This document shows, piece by piece, positions 37,947-46,026 of a DNA stretch of 64,000 bases (positions are counted from its first letter, which is position 1; the number at the start of each line of letters is the position of its first letter). The position numbers were made by a program, and so were the translations under genes. Source of the DNA: an uncultured Thermoanaerobaculia bacterium (GTDB lineage Bacteria > Acidobacteriota > Thermoanaerobaculia > Multivoradales > Multivoraceae); NCBI GenBank assembly GCA_951812325.1, contig OX638294.1, forward strand, positions 717,136 through 781,135, given 5' to 3'. A model generated the notes under the pieces. That model saw nothing but the letters and a program-made list of their open reading frames with translations, was not told the DNA's origin and did no database searches.

Positions 37947-38777
37947 ATGACGGTCATGACCTACTCCGCGCATCTCTCTCTCCAGCCCTCTTCCCGGCGG
38001 GGGCCGTTCGCGCCTCTCCCGTTGTCCGTTCTTCTCCTGCTCCCGCTCACCGTCACGGCATGCGGCGACAGCGACAGCGGCAGCGGCGCCGACCAGGCCT
38101 CCGTCGCAGCCGAAGCTCCCCCCGCGGAGCCGCTCGGCAGCAGCACGATCAGCGGCGCCATCCGCTACGACGGGGCACTACCCGACCTGCGACCCCTCGA
38201 CATGGACGCGGACCCGGCCTGCGCCGCCAAGCACGCGGAGCCCGTCTACCCCGAGATTCTCGAAGTCGACGAACAGGCCGGCCTGGCCAACGTTCTCGTC
38301 CACGTGACGAGCGGCCTGCCCGGAGGCCCGTATCCGCTCGCGGAGCCGCCCGTCATCGACCAGCATGGGTGCCGGTACACGCCCCACGTCGCCGGCATCA
38401 TGGTCGGCCAGGAGTTGAAGGTCCTGAACTCCGACGCACTGCTGCACAACGTCCACTCGCTATCCAGGGTCAACCCTCCCTTCAACCGCGCGATGCCGGC
38501 CGCCATCAAGCGGGCCACCTTCTCGTTCACGGACGAGGAGCCCGCCTTCCGGATCAAGTGCGACGTCCACCCGTGGATGTCGACCTACCTGGGCGTGTTC
38601 AGCCACCCCTACTTCGCGGTCACGGGACCTGACGGTTCGTTCGAGATTCCCGGCCTGCCCGCCGGCACCTACGAGATCGAGGCATGGCACGAGCGCCTCG
38701 GGACACTCCAGCTTCCCGTCACTCTGCTCGATGGCCTCACCGCCAGGGTCGATCTCACCTTCGAGCTGCCGGAGTAG
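37947..38777 (+). CDS. cupredoxin-like lipoprotein, paralog of 33391-34107
   Basis: 276 aa. The N-terminus has a lipobox ending LTVTAC followed by an acidic Ser/Gly linker, so it is a membrane-anchored lipoprotein; an ATG three codons in is an alternative start. The body repeats the layout of the protein at 33391: DMDADPACAAKH, GCRYTPHVAGI, ALLHNVHSLS, PPFNRAMPA, IKCDVHPWM and the carboxypeptidase regulatory-like end TGPDGSFEIPGLPAGTYEI. The His, Cys, His and Met candidate copper ligands are all kept. It is divergent from actC and 3'-overlaps the HAD gene by 23 bp. It is probably a copper-binding periplasmic partner of the respiratory complexes; inference. Confidence 0.75.
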   Translation: MTVMTYSAHLSLQPSSRRGPFAPLPLSVLLLLPLTVTACGDSDSGSGADQASVAAEAPPAEPLGSSTISGAIRYDGALPDLRPLDMDADPACAAKHAEPVYPEILEVDEQAGLANVLVHVTSGLPGGPYPLAEPPVIDQHGCRYTPHVAGIMVGQELKVLNSDALLHNVHSLSRVNPPFNRAMPAAIKRATFSFTDEEPAFRIKCDVHPWMSTYLGVFSHPYFAVTGPDGSFEIPGLPAGTYEIEAWHERLGTLQLPVTLLDGLTARVDLTFELPE

Positions 38778-39435
38778 ACCCGGCGTCCAGGGTCCGCCAC
38801 AGTTCGGCCAGGGCGTCGTCCGGGTCGTCGACCTTGATCGTCGTCATGCCGAGCGAGCGCGCCGCCTTCAGGTTCGATCCGATGTCGTCCAGGAACACCG
38901 CCTCGCTGAACTCGACGCCGATCCGGCCGCAGGCCAGTTCGTAGATCGCGGGATCCGGCTTCCGCAGGCCGACCACGCTCGATTCGATGTAGTGGTCGAA
39001 CAGGGCGCGTACCTCCGCCCGCATCGCGGCCTCTTCGGAGTCCCTCGGCTCCCTTTCCTCCTCGCTGACCCAGTTGTTGGTCAGCGCCGCCACCGTGTAG
39101 CCGTCGGCCCGGAGCCGGCGCAGCGCGTCGATCATCTGCGGTCGCGCCCCCGACTCCTCCGCGATCGCCGCCATCATCGCCGCGGCCGAGAACCGTTCGG
39201 CGACGATCGGGTCGGCGGCCCGGACGTCGCGGTCGAAGGCGGCGAAGAAGCCCGGCCCCATGACGAGTTCACCCCGCTCCATCCGCTGCCACGAGCCGTC
39301 CGGCCCGGCGGAGACGACCAGGCGGTTGACGAAGTTCTCCTCGATCCCGTTCGCCAGCTCATAGCGTCGGATCGCGTGCAGCGGAGATCCGAAAACGACA
39401 CCGCCCAGGTCGAAGATCACGGCTCGATAGCTCAT
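38755..39435 (-). CDS. HAD superfamily (IA) hydrolase
   Basis: 226 aa from the ATG at 39435. It starts with the nucleophile motif AVIFDLGGVVFGSPL (DxG rather than DxD; the acid-base residue is Gly, as in some epoxide hydrolase N-terminal or ACAD10-like HADs). Motif II is VAALTNN, motif III lysine is in GLRKPDPAIYELAC, and motif IV is VFLDDIGSNLKAARSLGM. The second Asp of the nucleophile motif is missing, so phosphatase activity may be altered. The 3' end overlaps the convergent lipoprotein gene. Confidence 0.85.
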   Translation of the reverse strand: MSYRAVIFDLGGVVFGSPLHAIRRYELANGIEENFVNRLVVSAGPDGSWQRMERGELVMGPGFFAAFDRDVRAADPIVAERFSAAAMMAAIAEESGARPQMIDALRRLRADGYTVAALTNNWVSEEEREPRDSEEAAMRAEVRALFDHYIESSVVGLRKPDPAIYELACGRIGVEFSEAVFLDDIGSNLKAARSLGMTTIKVDDPDDALAELWRTLDAGSTPAARR

Positions 39436-39636
39436 GTGCAACTCACTCCGTGTGGTCTGCGGTCCAGCCCGGAAACACCGCATCTCGGCCCGTGGCTGGA
39501 TTCCGTGCCGCTCCGAGAGCGGTCAGGCGCCCGTCCAGCAGGGCCCGACGCGGGAGCATATCGGGCCGCCGTCTCAGGAGCCGGCAACGGCGGCAGCGGT
39601 CAGACAGGGCGGGGCGAGCAGAATCGTCCGCACCGT

Positions 39637-40686
39637 CTATCTGAGAAGCGTGGCCGGCAGCGGCGGCAGAGCGTCGGGCGCCGCCGCGAACTCGGAGACG
39701 AGCGTCCGCTCGTTGTCCCAGCGGTAGTCCAGGATGTGAATTCTCGGATCGATCGCTCGATGGCGGCCATCGCTCTGTCGCCTCAGCACGCCATAGTGCA
39801 GGTTCGGCTCCACGTTCCAGCCGCTCGTCCCGACCGTGCCGATCCTCTGCCCTCTCACGACGTTCTGGCCGGCGCGGACCTCGGTTGCCTCCAGGCCGCC
39901 GAAGATGGTGACGAACGCATCGCCGTGACGGATCCCCACCATGCGCCCGTAACGTCGCCACGCCGAACCCAGCGTGGAGCCGCGGCCCGCGAACGTCACC
40001 CGGCCCGCCGCGGTGACCCGCACCGGCGTGCCGCCCGGCGCCGCGAGATCGATGCCGTGGTGAAACTCCGCAGCCCCCGTCACCCGGTTCGTGGTTTCGC
40101 CGAATGGGGAGACGAGAACGAAGTCGTCGCCCCGCAGCGGAGACGCGAACGGCGTCAACGCAACCAGGTCGGGCCGCGAGGATTCGACCTCGACCGCAGC
40201 CGCCAGCCGGCCTGCGAGGCGCGCGGCGACGCCCTCTGCATCCTCCTCGATCGCGGTTCGTACCGCCCGCACCTGGGCGCCGGAAATCCCGGCGCCCGGA
40301 GCGGCGGCAAGATCGAAGGGCCGGCCGCAGGTGTCCGCGCCCGCCCCTTCGACCCCATAGGCGAGCACCACCTTGCAGAGCCGGTTGTCGAGGCCGGAAG
40401 CCACGGCCCGCAGATCCTCGTAGCGTTCGGCAAGGGCTTCGAACCTCTCCCCGTACCGCCGGCGGGCCTCGACGACCTCGATCTGGTCGGCCCGGAACAG
40501 AGTGGCCCCCACCACGGTCGGCGCCGCCGCCATCGCGTCGACGATGAAACTGAAGAAGACGACCGCGACAGCCAGGGCGAGCTGCAGCCACGGCAGGGCG
40601 AGCGTCAGGCGACGCACCGCGCCCCGCGGGCCGTGGACCTGAACCTGCCCGAGCCGGATGGCGCCGCCGGGACGCCGGTCAGGCAT
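39637..40686 (-). CDS. membrane-anchored M23/LytM-like protein with altered active site
   Basis: 349 aa from the ATG at 40686, which overlaps the stop of the upstream flavoprotein gene by 8 bp. One transmembrane helix (about 30-50) is followed by a helical linker and a LytM-like domain: FHHGIDLAAPGGTPVRVTAAG keeps the HxxxD zinc pair (His209, Asp213), GQNVVRGQRIGTVGTSG is typical, and His297 (NLHYGV) is the third ligand. The usual catalytic His two residues earlier (HLH) is Asn295, and the YAHL-type His is Gly (IFGGL). It may be a LytM-type activator of amidases (EnvC/NlpD-like role) rather than a peptidase; inference. Confidence 0.75.
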   Translation of the reverse strand: MPDRRPGGAIRLGQVQVHGPRGAVRRLTLALPWLQLALAVAVVFFSFIVDAMAAAPTVVGATLFRADQIEVVEARRRYGERFEALAERYEDLRAVASGLDNRLCKVVLAYGVEGAGADTCGRPFDLAAAPGAGISGAQVRAVRTAIEEDAEGVAARLAGRLAAAVEVESSRPDLVALTPFASPLRGDDFVLVSPFGETTNRVTGAAEFHHGIDLAAPGGTPVRVTAAGRVTFAGRGSTLGSAWRRYGRMVGIRHGDAFVTIFGGLEATEVRAGQNVVRGQRIGTVGTSGWNVEPNLHYGVLRRQSDGRHRAIDPRIHILDYRWDNERTLVSEFAAAPDALPPLPATLLR

Positions 40687-42172
40687 CGTGTCCCGCAGCC
40701 CGCATGCCGGCAATCCGGCCGAAGACCGCGCCGGCCGTCAGGCCTGAACCACCGGGATAGTTGTCGTGGAACAGGCCCCCGACCAACTCGCCGGCGGCGA
40801 ACAGATCCGGCACCGGCCGGCCACTTTCGTCCAGCACCCGGGCGCCCCGGTCGATCCGCAGCCCACCGAACGTGAACGTGATGCCGCAGGTCACCGCGAA
40901 CGCTTCGAACGGCGGCCGGTCCAGGGGATTGGCCCAGTTCGACTTGTCCGGATCGAGACCGTGCGTCGAGCGGCCGTCGCGGGCGGCGGGATCGAACCGT
41001 ACATGCCGTCGGACGGCGGCGTTGAAGTCCCTCACCGTGCGCAGGAACCCCTCTTCATCGACCCCTTCCAGCCGTCCGGCGAGTTCTTCGACCGAGTCAG
41101 CCGTCACCCGGCTCGCGTGGGGCTGGCGGTACTCGTCCCGCAACAAGTCGGCAACCCGGGCGTCGAAGACCTGCCAGGCGAACCGACCGGGCTGCTCCAG
41201 CACGTCCCGGCCGTAGCGGGCGTAGGTGTAGTTCCGGAAGTCCGCGCCCTCGTCGAGGAAACGCTCGCCGCGGGCGTTGACCACGATGCCGAGGGGATAG
41301 CTGTGCTTCTGATAGCGGTGCCGGACCTCGAGGTTCCCGACCTCGGGCGCGTTCAGGTCCCAGGCGACGGCGTGGCAGCCGGTCCACTGCCCGGCACGCG
41401 CTGCGCCGGCTTCGAGCCCCATTCGAATCCCGTCGCCCGTGTTGTACCGGCTGCCGCGCACCTTCGCCGCTTCCCAACCTTCGCCCAGGTAACGGCGCCG
41501 CCACTCCCGGTTCGCCTCGAAACCGCCGCTGGCCAGCACCACGGCGTCAGCCGCGAGCAGACGGAGCCCCGAAGGTCCATCGACCTCGACGCCGCGCACC
41601 GCACCCTCGTCCACCTGCAACCGGACCGCGCGGCTCTCGTGGAGCACCTCGATGCCGGCCCGCACCGCTGCCCGCCGAAGCGACGCCACCAGACCGGGAC
41701 CCCCGCCCCGCGCCTGCAGCGTGAGACCGCCCCAGAACCGACGCCGGCCATCGATCTCGAAGGCCTGACCGGCGTACAGCGGGACGAACTCCACGCCCAG
41801 CCCACGCATCCAGCACAACGTCGGGCGGCTTCGGGCGACCAGGGTGGCGACCAGACCCGGGTCGGCCCGGCCGCAGCTCATCCGCTCCAGATCCCGGACG
41901 AACCGACTCTCCGGGTAGGACCCGTAGTCGCTCGTCTCGATCTCGTCGGCGCCCAGCTGCCCGGTGACTTCCTGCAGTTCGTCCAGGTTGCGGTATGCGA
42001 AGCGCATGGACGCCATCGTGAAACGGCTGTTGCCGCCGTGCTCCGAGCGTGGCGCACGTTCGAGAACCGTCACCGCGGCCCCACCCTCCCGCGCCGAAAG
42101 CGCCGCGCAGAGCGCCGCGTTGCCCGCACCGACGACGACGACACGCCGCTTGACTGGTACTTGATCCCGCAT
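40679..42172 (-). CDS. FAD-dependent oxidoreductase, tricarballylate dehydrogenase (TcuA)-like
   Basis: 497 aa from the ATG at 42172. The FAD-binding dinucleotide motif VVVVGAGNAALCAALSAREG is followed by ERAPRSEHGGNSRFT, the flavin segment AVVLASGGFEANREW, and the C-terminal DLFAAGELVGGLFHDNYPGG motif closing the FAD site. The overall pattern is the fumarate reductase flavoprotein family, nearest to TcuA-type tricarballylate dehydrogenases. No TcuB partner or tricarballylate transporter lies nearby, so the substrate is uncertain. It is divergent from an SDR gene 61 bp away. Confidence 0.82.
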   Translation of the reverse strand: MRDQVPVKRRVVVVGAGNAALCAALSAREGGAAVTVLERAPRSEHGGNSRFTMASMRFAYRNLDELQEVTGQLGADEIETSDYGSYPESRFVRDLERMSCGRADPGLVATLVARSRPTLCWMRGLGVEFVPLYAGQAFEIDGRRRFWGGLTLQARGGGPGLVASLRRAAVRAGIEVLHESRAVRLQVDEGAVRGVEVDGPSGLRLLAADAVVLASGGFEANREWRRRYLGEGWEAAKVRGSRYNTGDGIRMGLEAGAARAGQWTGCHAVAWDLNAPEVGNLEVRHRYQKHSYPLGIVVNARGERFLDEGADFRNYTYARYGRDVLEQPGRFAWQVFDARVADLLRDEYRQPHASRVTADSVEELAGRLEGVDEEGFLRTVRDFNAAVRRHVRFDPAARDGRSTHGLDPDKSNWANPLDRPPFEAFAVTCGITFTFGGLRIDRGARVLDESGRPVPDLFAAGELVGGLFHDNYPGGSGLTAGAVFGRIAGMRAAGHDA

Positions 42173-42233
42173 CGTCCGAGCGAACGTCCGCCGCCGGAAG
42201 GTAGCGTAGCGCCAACCCCAGGGAGGCCTGACG

Positions 42234-43040
42234 ATGGATGACGCGAAGATCGGCGCCAACCTCGCGAGCAGCGAGGCGCGCTTCGCCGGCAAGGTCGCGG
42301 TCGTGACCGGCGCCGCGGGCGGCTTCGGCCGGGCAATCGCTCGCCGGCTCGCCGGCGAGGGCGCCGCCGTGGCGCTGGCGGATATCGATTCCGCCAAAGG
42401 CAAACGGACCACCGCCCAACTCGCGAAACGGGGCGCCACCGCTCTCTTCAAGACCGTCGACGTCTCGCGTGGCGACGACCTGCGCCGGCTGATGGAGCGG
42501 ACCTGCGGCGCATTCGGCGGCATCGACATCCTCGTCAACAACGCCGGCTACTGCCACCGGGCAAAGCCGCTCTGGGAGCTGCCGGAGGCCGACTACGACC
42601 GCATCTTCGAAGTCAACGTGAAGAGCGTCTACCTGGGCGCCGTCCACGGCGTGCCGCGATTGCTCGAACGCGGCGGCGGCGTGATCGTGAACACCGCCTC
42701 GATCGGCGCGGTTCGTCCGCGTCCCCGCCTCACCGCCTACAACGCGAGCAAGGGCGCCGTGGTCACGCTCACCCGGGGCCTCGCCACGGAACTCGCCCCG
42801 CACGGCATCCGCGTCAACGCGGTCAACCCGGTCGCGGCCGACACGGACTTCATGAAGGGCCCGTCCGGCGGCCGTCCGTTGGGTGAGAAGGGCCGCGAGA
42901 TCCTGGAGGCGACGATCCCGCTCGGGCGGCTCGCCGAACCCGACGACGTCGCCGCCGCGGTGGCGTACCTCGCCTCGGACGACGCCTCCTTCCTCACCGG
43001 CGTCTGCCTCGACGTCGACGGAGGGCGCAGCATCGGCTGA
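42234..43040 (+). CDS. short-chain dehydrogenase/reductase (classical SDR)
   Basis: 268 aa. Classical SDR: cofactor motif TGAAGGFG (25-32), acidic ALADIDS suggesting NAD+ preference, NNAG (102-105), catalytic Ser156 (VNTASIG), Tyr169 and Lys173 (YNASK), and the closing FLTGVCLDVDGG. It likely oxidises a hydroxyl group of an unknown small substrate. It is divergent from the TcuA-like flavoprotein, which could share a catabolic role. A broken partial duplicate lies directly downstream. Confidence 0.9.
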   Translation: MDDAKIGANLASSEARFAGKVAVVTGAAGGFGRAIARRLAGEGAAVALADIDSAKGKRTTAQLAKRGATALFKTVDVSRGDDLRRLMERTCGAFGGIDILVNNAGYCHRAKPLWELPEADYDRIFEVNVKSVYLGAVHGVPRLLERGGGVIVNTASIGAVRPRPRLTAYNASKGAVVTLTRGLATELAPHGIRVNAVNPVAADTDFMKGPSGGRPLGEKGREILEATIPLGRLAEPDDVAAAVAYLASDDASFLTGVCLDVDGGRSIG

Positions 43041-43186
43041 ACGGCACGCGACCGACCGCCACGACGCCGGGATCAGGCACGGCCCGATGATCACACGGGT
43101 CATGCAGGCCGACCCCGGCCTGCCAGGAGCGCCGCGCGGCAGCGGCGGCATCTCCCGGGCCTCACCGTCCCAAGGCGTCGGGCCCG

Positions 43187-43620
43187 CTTGTGACCGGAGC
43201 CGCGGGCGGCTTCAGCCGGGTGATCGCTCGCCGGCTCGCCGAGGAGGGTTCCGCCGTGGCCCTGGCGGACCTCGACTCAGCCAAGGGAGCCGACCACGGC
43301 CCAACTGGCCGAGGGCGGAGCCCTGGTTTTCTTCGAGGCCGTCGACGGCTCGCAGGACGACCACCTGCGCCGGCTGAAGGAGTGGACCTGCTCCGCATTT
43401 GGCGGCATCGGCATCCTCATCAACCACGCCAGCTACTGCCACCGGGCAAAGCCGCTCTGGCAGCTGCCGGAGGCCGACTACGACCGCATCTTCGAAGTCA
43501 AACATGAAGAGCGTCTATCTGGGCGCCGCGCGTGGCGTGCTGCGATTGCTCGAACGCACCGGCGGCGTGATCGTGAACACCGCTTCGATCAGCGCGGTTC
43601 GCCCGCGTCCCCGCCTCACC
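43187..43620 (+). pseudogene. truncated, frameshifted duplicate of the adjacent SDR gene
   Basis: The nucleotide sequence follows the SDR gene from about its codon 24 (TGAAGGFS) to codon 167 (PRPRLT), with long near-identical runs such as the one coding for YCHRAKPLW. Two frameshifts are visible by comparison: one near 43293 (a base lost after GCCAAGGGA) and one near 43500 (GTCAACGTG became GTCAAACATG). The N-terminus is replaced by unrelated sequence and the C-terminal 100 codons are missing. Homology ends abruptly at CGCCTCACC, where transposase sequence begins. Confidence 0.85.
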
Positions 43621-44378
43621 AAGAGCGTCGCGCGGCAGTGGCCGAACTCCCGGAGCCGCTCCGGTCCAACCACACCCTCGCCGAAGAACTCGGCGTCGAG
43701 GATGCCTCGGCCGATGATCTCTACGACGCCATGGACTGGCTGCTCTCCCGCCAGCGGAAGATCGAACGGGGACTCGCCAGGCGGCATCTCGAGAACGGCG
43801 CCCTCGTCCTCTGCGATCTGACCTCGGTCTACCTCGAAGGCTTGAAGTGCAAGCTGGCAGCACACGGCTACTCCAGGGACCAGAAGAAGGGGAAGCTCCA
43901 GGTCGTCGCCCTGCTCTGCAACCGGGACGGATGCCCGGTGGCGGTCGAGGTCTTCGAGGGCAACACCGCCGATCCCGCCGCCCTGAGCAGTCAGCTGCAC
44001 AAGCTTCGCGACCGCTTCTCGCTGGATCGGATCGTCATCGTCAAAGACCGCGGGCTGATCACCAACGCCCTTATCGAGAAAGACCTCGAACCCGCGGGCC
44101 TGGCCTGGATCAGCGCCCTGCGCGCGCCTCGGGTCCGCACCCTGGCCGAGCAGGGCCACCTGCAACTGTCGCTCTTCGACCAGCGCGACATGGCGGAGAT
44201 CAGCGTCCCGGAGCTGTACCCATCGGAACGCCTGATCGTGTGCCGGAACCCGCTCCTGGCCGCGGAACGCCGCCGCAAGCGCCTGGACTCCTCGACAGGA
44301 CTGACTGCCTCCTCAAAGCCGGCGAAAAGGCCACAACTGCAGGAAAGGGCTCTCAGCTTGCTCCGCGTCCGACCCTGA
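43621..44378 (+). mobile_element. IS1634-type (IS4-like) transposase fragment
   Basis: From 43638 an open frame of 246 codons reads VAELPEPLRSNHTLAEELGV, DLYDAMDWLLSRQRKIE, LVLCDLTSVYLEG, HGYSRDQKKGKLQVVALLCN, VAVEVFEGNTADP and VIVKDRGLITNALIEKDLEP. These are the central parts of IS1634-family transposases (about 500-550 aa), including two of the DDE acidic residues. The amino-terminal third is missing and joined out of frame to the SDR remnant. After LIVCRNPLLAAERRRKR the reading frame shifts and the C-terminal third is lost. No terminal inverted repeats were found. The element is dead. Confidence 0.8.
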
Positions 44379-44521
44379 ACGACGCGTACCCAATACCGTA
44401 CACCCCGATTCCACCCGAAACCCCGTACCTGCAAGGGATTCCTCAACTCGGCTCTCAGAACTTCGGACTAAGGGTTCAGGCAATCCGCAGGTTGTGCAGA
44501 CGCTTGCAGTTGTGGGCGTTC

Positions 44522-45088
44522 TCAATGTTCGGTTCCGCCTGCAGGAAAGTGCCATGCCCACGGGTCGATCTCGGCAACTATTTCTCGTAGAACGCCGGAC
44601 GCAGCGGCCACAAACGCGGCGTCAACGTCGATCAGGGTCGAGACCTCCGAAACGTCCCCCTCGTGGAAGAAGGCATCGCAACGGCCTCTCACTCTCAGAA
44701 ACGGCGGTCTATCCTCAAGGCCGAGAAGGCAGTCGTGACTCCGGCCCTTTCCGTGCTTCAGCACGTTCACCGCCTTCGTGAAGATCCAGAGCCGCTTGGC
44801 CAGGTCCGCCTTGCCCTCCTGCTCAAGTCGATCGATCAGGTCTTGAAGCGGCTTCGTGGAGCCCTTGTACGCGTCAAGGCTACTCACCTCCGCCTCAAGG
44901 ATGCCGAAGGCGCCAACGATCATGCACACGTTCTGAACCTTCGCGACTCTCAGGCCGTTGATGTAGCGAGTGGCCGCGCCGGTCTCCAGAGCTCCCAGGC
45001 ACTCCCTCTCAAGCGCCTCGGCGTCAACGGTCGCCCGACTCAACGCCGCGAAGATCAACTCGCCAAACGACCACGCTCCTCCAGTCAT
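44522..45088 (-). CDS. uncharacterised third gene of the NotI-type R-M operon
   Basis: 188 aa, mostly helical by composition. The most striking stretch is AKRLWIFTKAVNVLKHGKGRSHDCLLG, with an Asn-x3-His-Gly-x-Gly-Arg-Ser-His core reminiscent of HEPN-like or nuclease-associated helical proteins, but no family can be named. Its ATG overlaps the stop of the endonuclease gene by 4 bp (ATGA), so translation is coupled. Codon usage is less GC-biased than that of the flanking core genes and equals that of its two partners, which points to joint acquisition. Possible roles are control protein, inhibitor or third effector; none is shown. Confidence 0.65.
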   Translation of the reverse strand: MTGGAWSFGELIFAALSRATVDAEALERECLGALETGAATRYINGLRVAKVQNVCMIVGAFGILEAEVSSLDAYKGSTKPLQDLIDRLEQEGKADLAKRLWIFTKAVNVLKHGKGRSHDCLLGLEDRPPFLRVRGRCDAFFHEGDVSEVSTLIDVDAAFVAAASGVLREIVAEIDPWAWHFPAGGTEH

Positions 45089-46026
45089 GGCGACGTCTTC
45101 GGCTCTACCCGCTGACCGGGCGCCGGCTCACCAACTGATGCCGAGAAGGGGCTGCGGGCTACCAGCCTGGCCGCCAGATCCCGCTCAAAGGCATCCTGCC
45201 GTATCGTCTCGGCCGCCAGAAGCCGTTCGCAGCTTTCTTCGAGCGTCAGGACCTCCCAGTGGCCTCTCGTCAATCGGTAGTGCGCCACCCGGTCGCGCCT
45301 GAGCTCGGGAACCATCCAGACGATGTCGCCATCGCCCAGATCCTGTCGAACTCGCTGACTCGGTCCGCCCATCCCAGCGAAGAAGGGCTTGTCGACCGCG
45401 ACAGCGATCTTCGTGCCCCAGCGCCTGACCGTCGGCGCCTTGATGAGCAACTGAGGCATCAGCCGCTTTGCACTGGACGACCGCCAATCCGGACGGCGGA
45501 TGGCGTTCGGGAACGGAGGCCTCGCATCTCCGTCGGAGAGCAGCCGTTCAAACTCCGAGGTCATACCCTTGCCCGAGAAGTACACCGCCTGAATCTCCAG
45601 ACCGAACCACCTCAGCATCCCTGCCGCCGTCCGGGCAATGACGAGATCAATCTTGCCAGCCGGTTTGCCCGTACTGGTGCTGCGCATGAAGGGCACTTCT
45701 CGGGCGAGCTTCACCTTGGAGGCGGGGATTCCAACGATCTCGGCAAGCCAGTCAACCAGGACGTGACCCTCGCCGAAGCGCTCCGGGCAAAGGATGGCCG
45801 GGTCGCCCTGTGCAGCTCCCGTCCGCCCTTCTTCGCCTTCTTCGTATCGCTGGAAAGAGCAGACGCCCCCACGTTTTCGGCACGTTGGTCCGCCATCCCG
45901 GAAGGGACACGGAGGAGCGGAACCACTGGCCAGGGCGACGCCCGCAAGCTGTCGCCGCTCCAGGGCGGACAGGCGCACGAAGGAGTGGCCGTACCACTCC
46001 GCGATCCCGTACCTGCTAGTCGACAT
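45085..46026 (-). CDS. NotI-family type II restriction endonuclease
   Basis: 313 aa. The N-terminal third has four cysteines in the arrangement CPFRDGGPTCRKRGGVCSF...LCPERF (Cys40, 49, 56, 80), matching the metal (iron) binding Cys4 site known for NotI. A PD-(D/E)xK-like core follows: GKIDLVI (Asp127) and FGLEIQA (Glu144, Gln146), i.e. an ExQ form. The family recognises long GC-rich sites. The upstream gene is an adenine methylase and overlaps by 11 bp. Recognition sequence unknown; if the adjacent methylase is its partner, the site must contain adenine and so cannot be that of NotI itself (GCGGCCGC). Confidence 0.8.
   Translation of the reverse strand: MSTSRYGIAEWYGHSFVRLSALERRQLAGVALASGSAPPCPFRDGGPTCRKRGGVCSFQRYEEGEEGRTGAAQGDPAILCPERFGEGHVLVDWLAEIVGIPASKVKLAREVPFMRSTSTGKPAGKIDLVIARTAAGMLRWFGLEIQAVYFSGKGMTSEFERLLSDGDARPPFPNAIRRPDWRSSSAKRLMPQLLIKAPTVRRWGTKIAVAVDKPFFAGMGGPSQRVRQDLGDGDIVWMVPELRRDRVAHYRLTRGHWEVLTLEESCERLLAAETIRQDAFERDLAARLVARSPFSASVGEPAPGQRVEPKTSP

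Noticed and set aside
38731..40875. 714-codon plus-strand frame across the HAD and M23 genes
   Set aside because: It spans two well supported minus-strand genes; shadow.
44379..44521. Possible attachment site or IS end between the transposase fragment and the R-M operon
   Set aside because: No inverted or direct repeat pair matching the other side of the island was found by eye.
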